A stretch of 64,000 nt of DNA from assembly GCA_030148165.1 (NCBI GenBank), contig JASBTZ010000003.1, positions 930,001 through 994,000 on the forward strand, given 5' to 3'. The stretch comes from Bacteroidota bacterium. GTDB lineage: Bacteria; Bacteroidota; Bacteroidia; Flavobacteriales_D; Crocinitomicaceae. Below the pieces are notes generated by a model. That model was given only the letters and a program-made list of their open reading frames with translations, had not been told where the DNA came from and made no database searches. A program made the position numbers and the translations under genes. Shown piece by piece: positions 63,808-64,000 of this stretch (position 1 is the first letter of the stretch; each line of letters begins with the position of its first letter).

Positions 63808-63872
63808 ATCTAACGTTTTGCGACTATGCAACGGTGCAGATATTAAATTGTTATATGATTGTAAGATAATGA
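63808..63872 (-). repeat. Degenerate attC-like repeat, copy 3
   Basis: ATCTAACGTTTTGCGACTATG (63808-63828, quoted to 20) then ... TGATTGTAAGATAATGA (63856-63872), the last 17 bp identical to 60054-60070. On the minus strand the outer end reads GTTAGAT, an exact GTTRRRY (R') core. No gene lies in the 63763-63953 stretch; it holds only this repeat, the palindrome that follows and the start region of the preceding gene. Confidence 0.5.
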
Positions 63873-63875
63873 TTT

Positions 63876-63958
63876 GCCAACACTCCTTCAGCTTTTCGAG
63901 CGACAACCTCGCTCGAGCTTCAGTCTTCGCAAGCTTCGCTTGCTCTGGAGCTGTTAGC
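63876..63958 (-). repeat. 83-bp imperfect palindrome, attC-like
   Basis: GCCAACACTCC (63876-63886) pairs with GGAGCTGTTAGC (63947-63958): an 11-bp stem with one extrahelical C (63951) and one mismatch. Inside are two further hairpins, TCGAGCGA/TCGCTCGA and GCAAG/CTTGC. On the minus strand the outer end reads GGCTAAC (R'' with one mismatch). Size and a single bulged base are as in attC sites. Confidence 0.55.
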
Positions 63959-64000
63959 CACAGTTATTTTTATTTTTTTCCAGGTCTTGATGAAGCACCT
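63954..64000 (-). CDS. Possible C-terminal end of a further minus-strand gene
   Basis: Open from the right edge on the minus strand to a TAA at 63956-63954, giving at least 14 residues (VLHQDLEKNKNNCG). The stop codon lies inside the outer arm of the palindrome, as often in integron cassettes. A second frame ends at 63970 (GASSRPGKK). Too short to identify. Confidence 0.3.
   Translation of the reverse strand, partial: VLHQDLEKNKNNCG

Noticed and set aside
1-64000. CRISPR array, rRNA operon, insertion sequences, prophage
   Set aside because: I saw no evenly spaced direct repeats, no rRNA-like stretch, no transposase or phage structural genes; the only repeats are those at 60-64 kb.

Overview
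This window looks like a piece of a Bacteroidota chromosome, most likely Flavobacteriia-like (a marine Cryomorphaceae or Crocinitomicaceae relative is my guess, not proven). The evidence is a short (~289-residue) Bacteroidota-type RpoD, TAnnTTTG-type -7 boxes in front of many genes, almost no Shine-Dalgarno sequences, a BirA without a DNA-binding domain, a DAHP synthase-chorismate mutase fusion, a PafA-type phosphatase, and several secreted proteins with type IX secretion (T9SS) C-terminal sorting tails.

Region 1 (1-28 kb) is dense housekeeping sequence: the end of priA, rpoD, a low-molecular-weight phosphatase overlapping a tetrapyrrole-methylase-family methyltransferase, a membrane J-protein behind htpG, a large membrane protein plus an SDR dehydrogenase, a Nudix gene head-to-head with pyrE, birA, the run rsfS-ftsH-DUF2007-cdsA-psd, a PAS histidine kinase with its CheY-like regulator, a DAHPS/CM-aroA-PLP enzyme cluster, a tiny Lys/Cys-rich secreted protein, xthA, a Tat-targeted pirin, an LptF/G permease behind tgt, and a glycosyltransferase-ECF sigma-rsmG run. 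Convergent neighbours are packed unusually tightly, with stop codons abutting or overlapping in eight pairs.

Region 2 (28-54 kb) holds a complete RND efflux operon (adaptor, inner-membrane pump, TolC-type outer-membrane protein), an acyltransferase, pabB-tilS, a PafA-like phosphatase, miaE, two large T9SS cargo proteins (one an M14 zinc carboxypeptidase) with a DUF3667 membrane protein, sppA, a three-gene envelope operon (outer-membrane barrel, GDPD lipoprotein, alpha/beta-hydrolase lipoprotein), trigger factor, tRNA-Leu(UAG), a flavin reductase and a DUF3127 protein. Clear hairpin terminators occur at 21.5, 48.1, 50.4, 50.8, 52.2 and 53.9 kb.

Region 3 (54-64 kb) is accessory in character: mostly minus-strand, single-gene units encoding small secreted or membrane proteins of unknown function (WG-repeat, TPR, DUF2200, DUF1028, YceI-like, CBM-like and GldN-like proteins). 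Between 61.1 and 64.0 kb the gene boundaries carry a degenerate repeat (TATAACGTTTTGCG...) and imperfect palindromes whose placement (just after one stop codon, just before the next start codon, all in one orientation) resembles integron attC sites. No integrase is visible in the window. This possible gene-cassette array, together with an orphan GldN-like protein inside it, is the most interesting candidate for something undescribed.

No CRISPR array, rRNA, transposase, insertion sequence or replication origin was seen.
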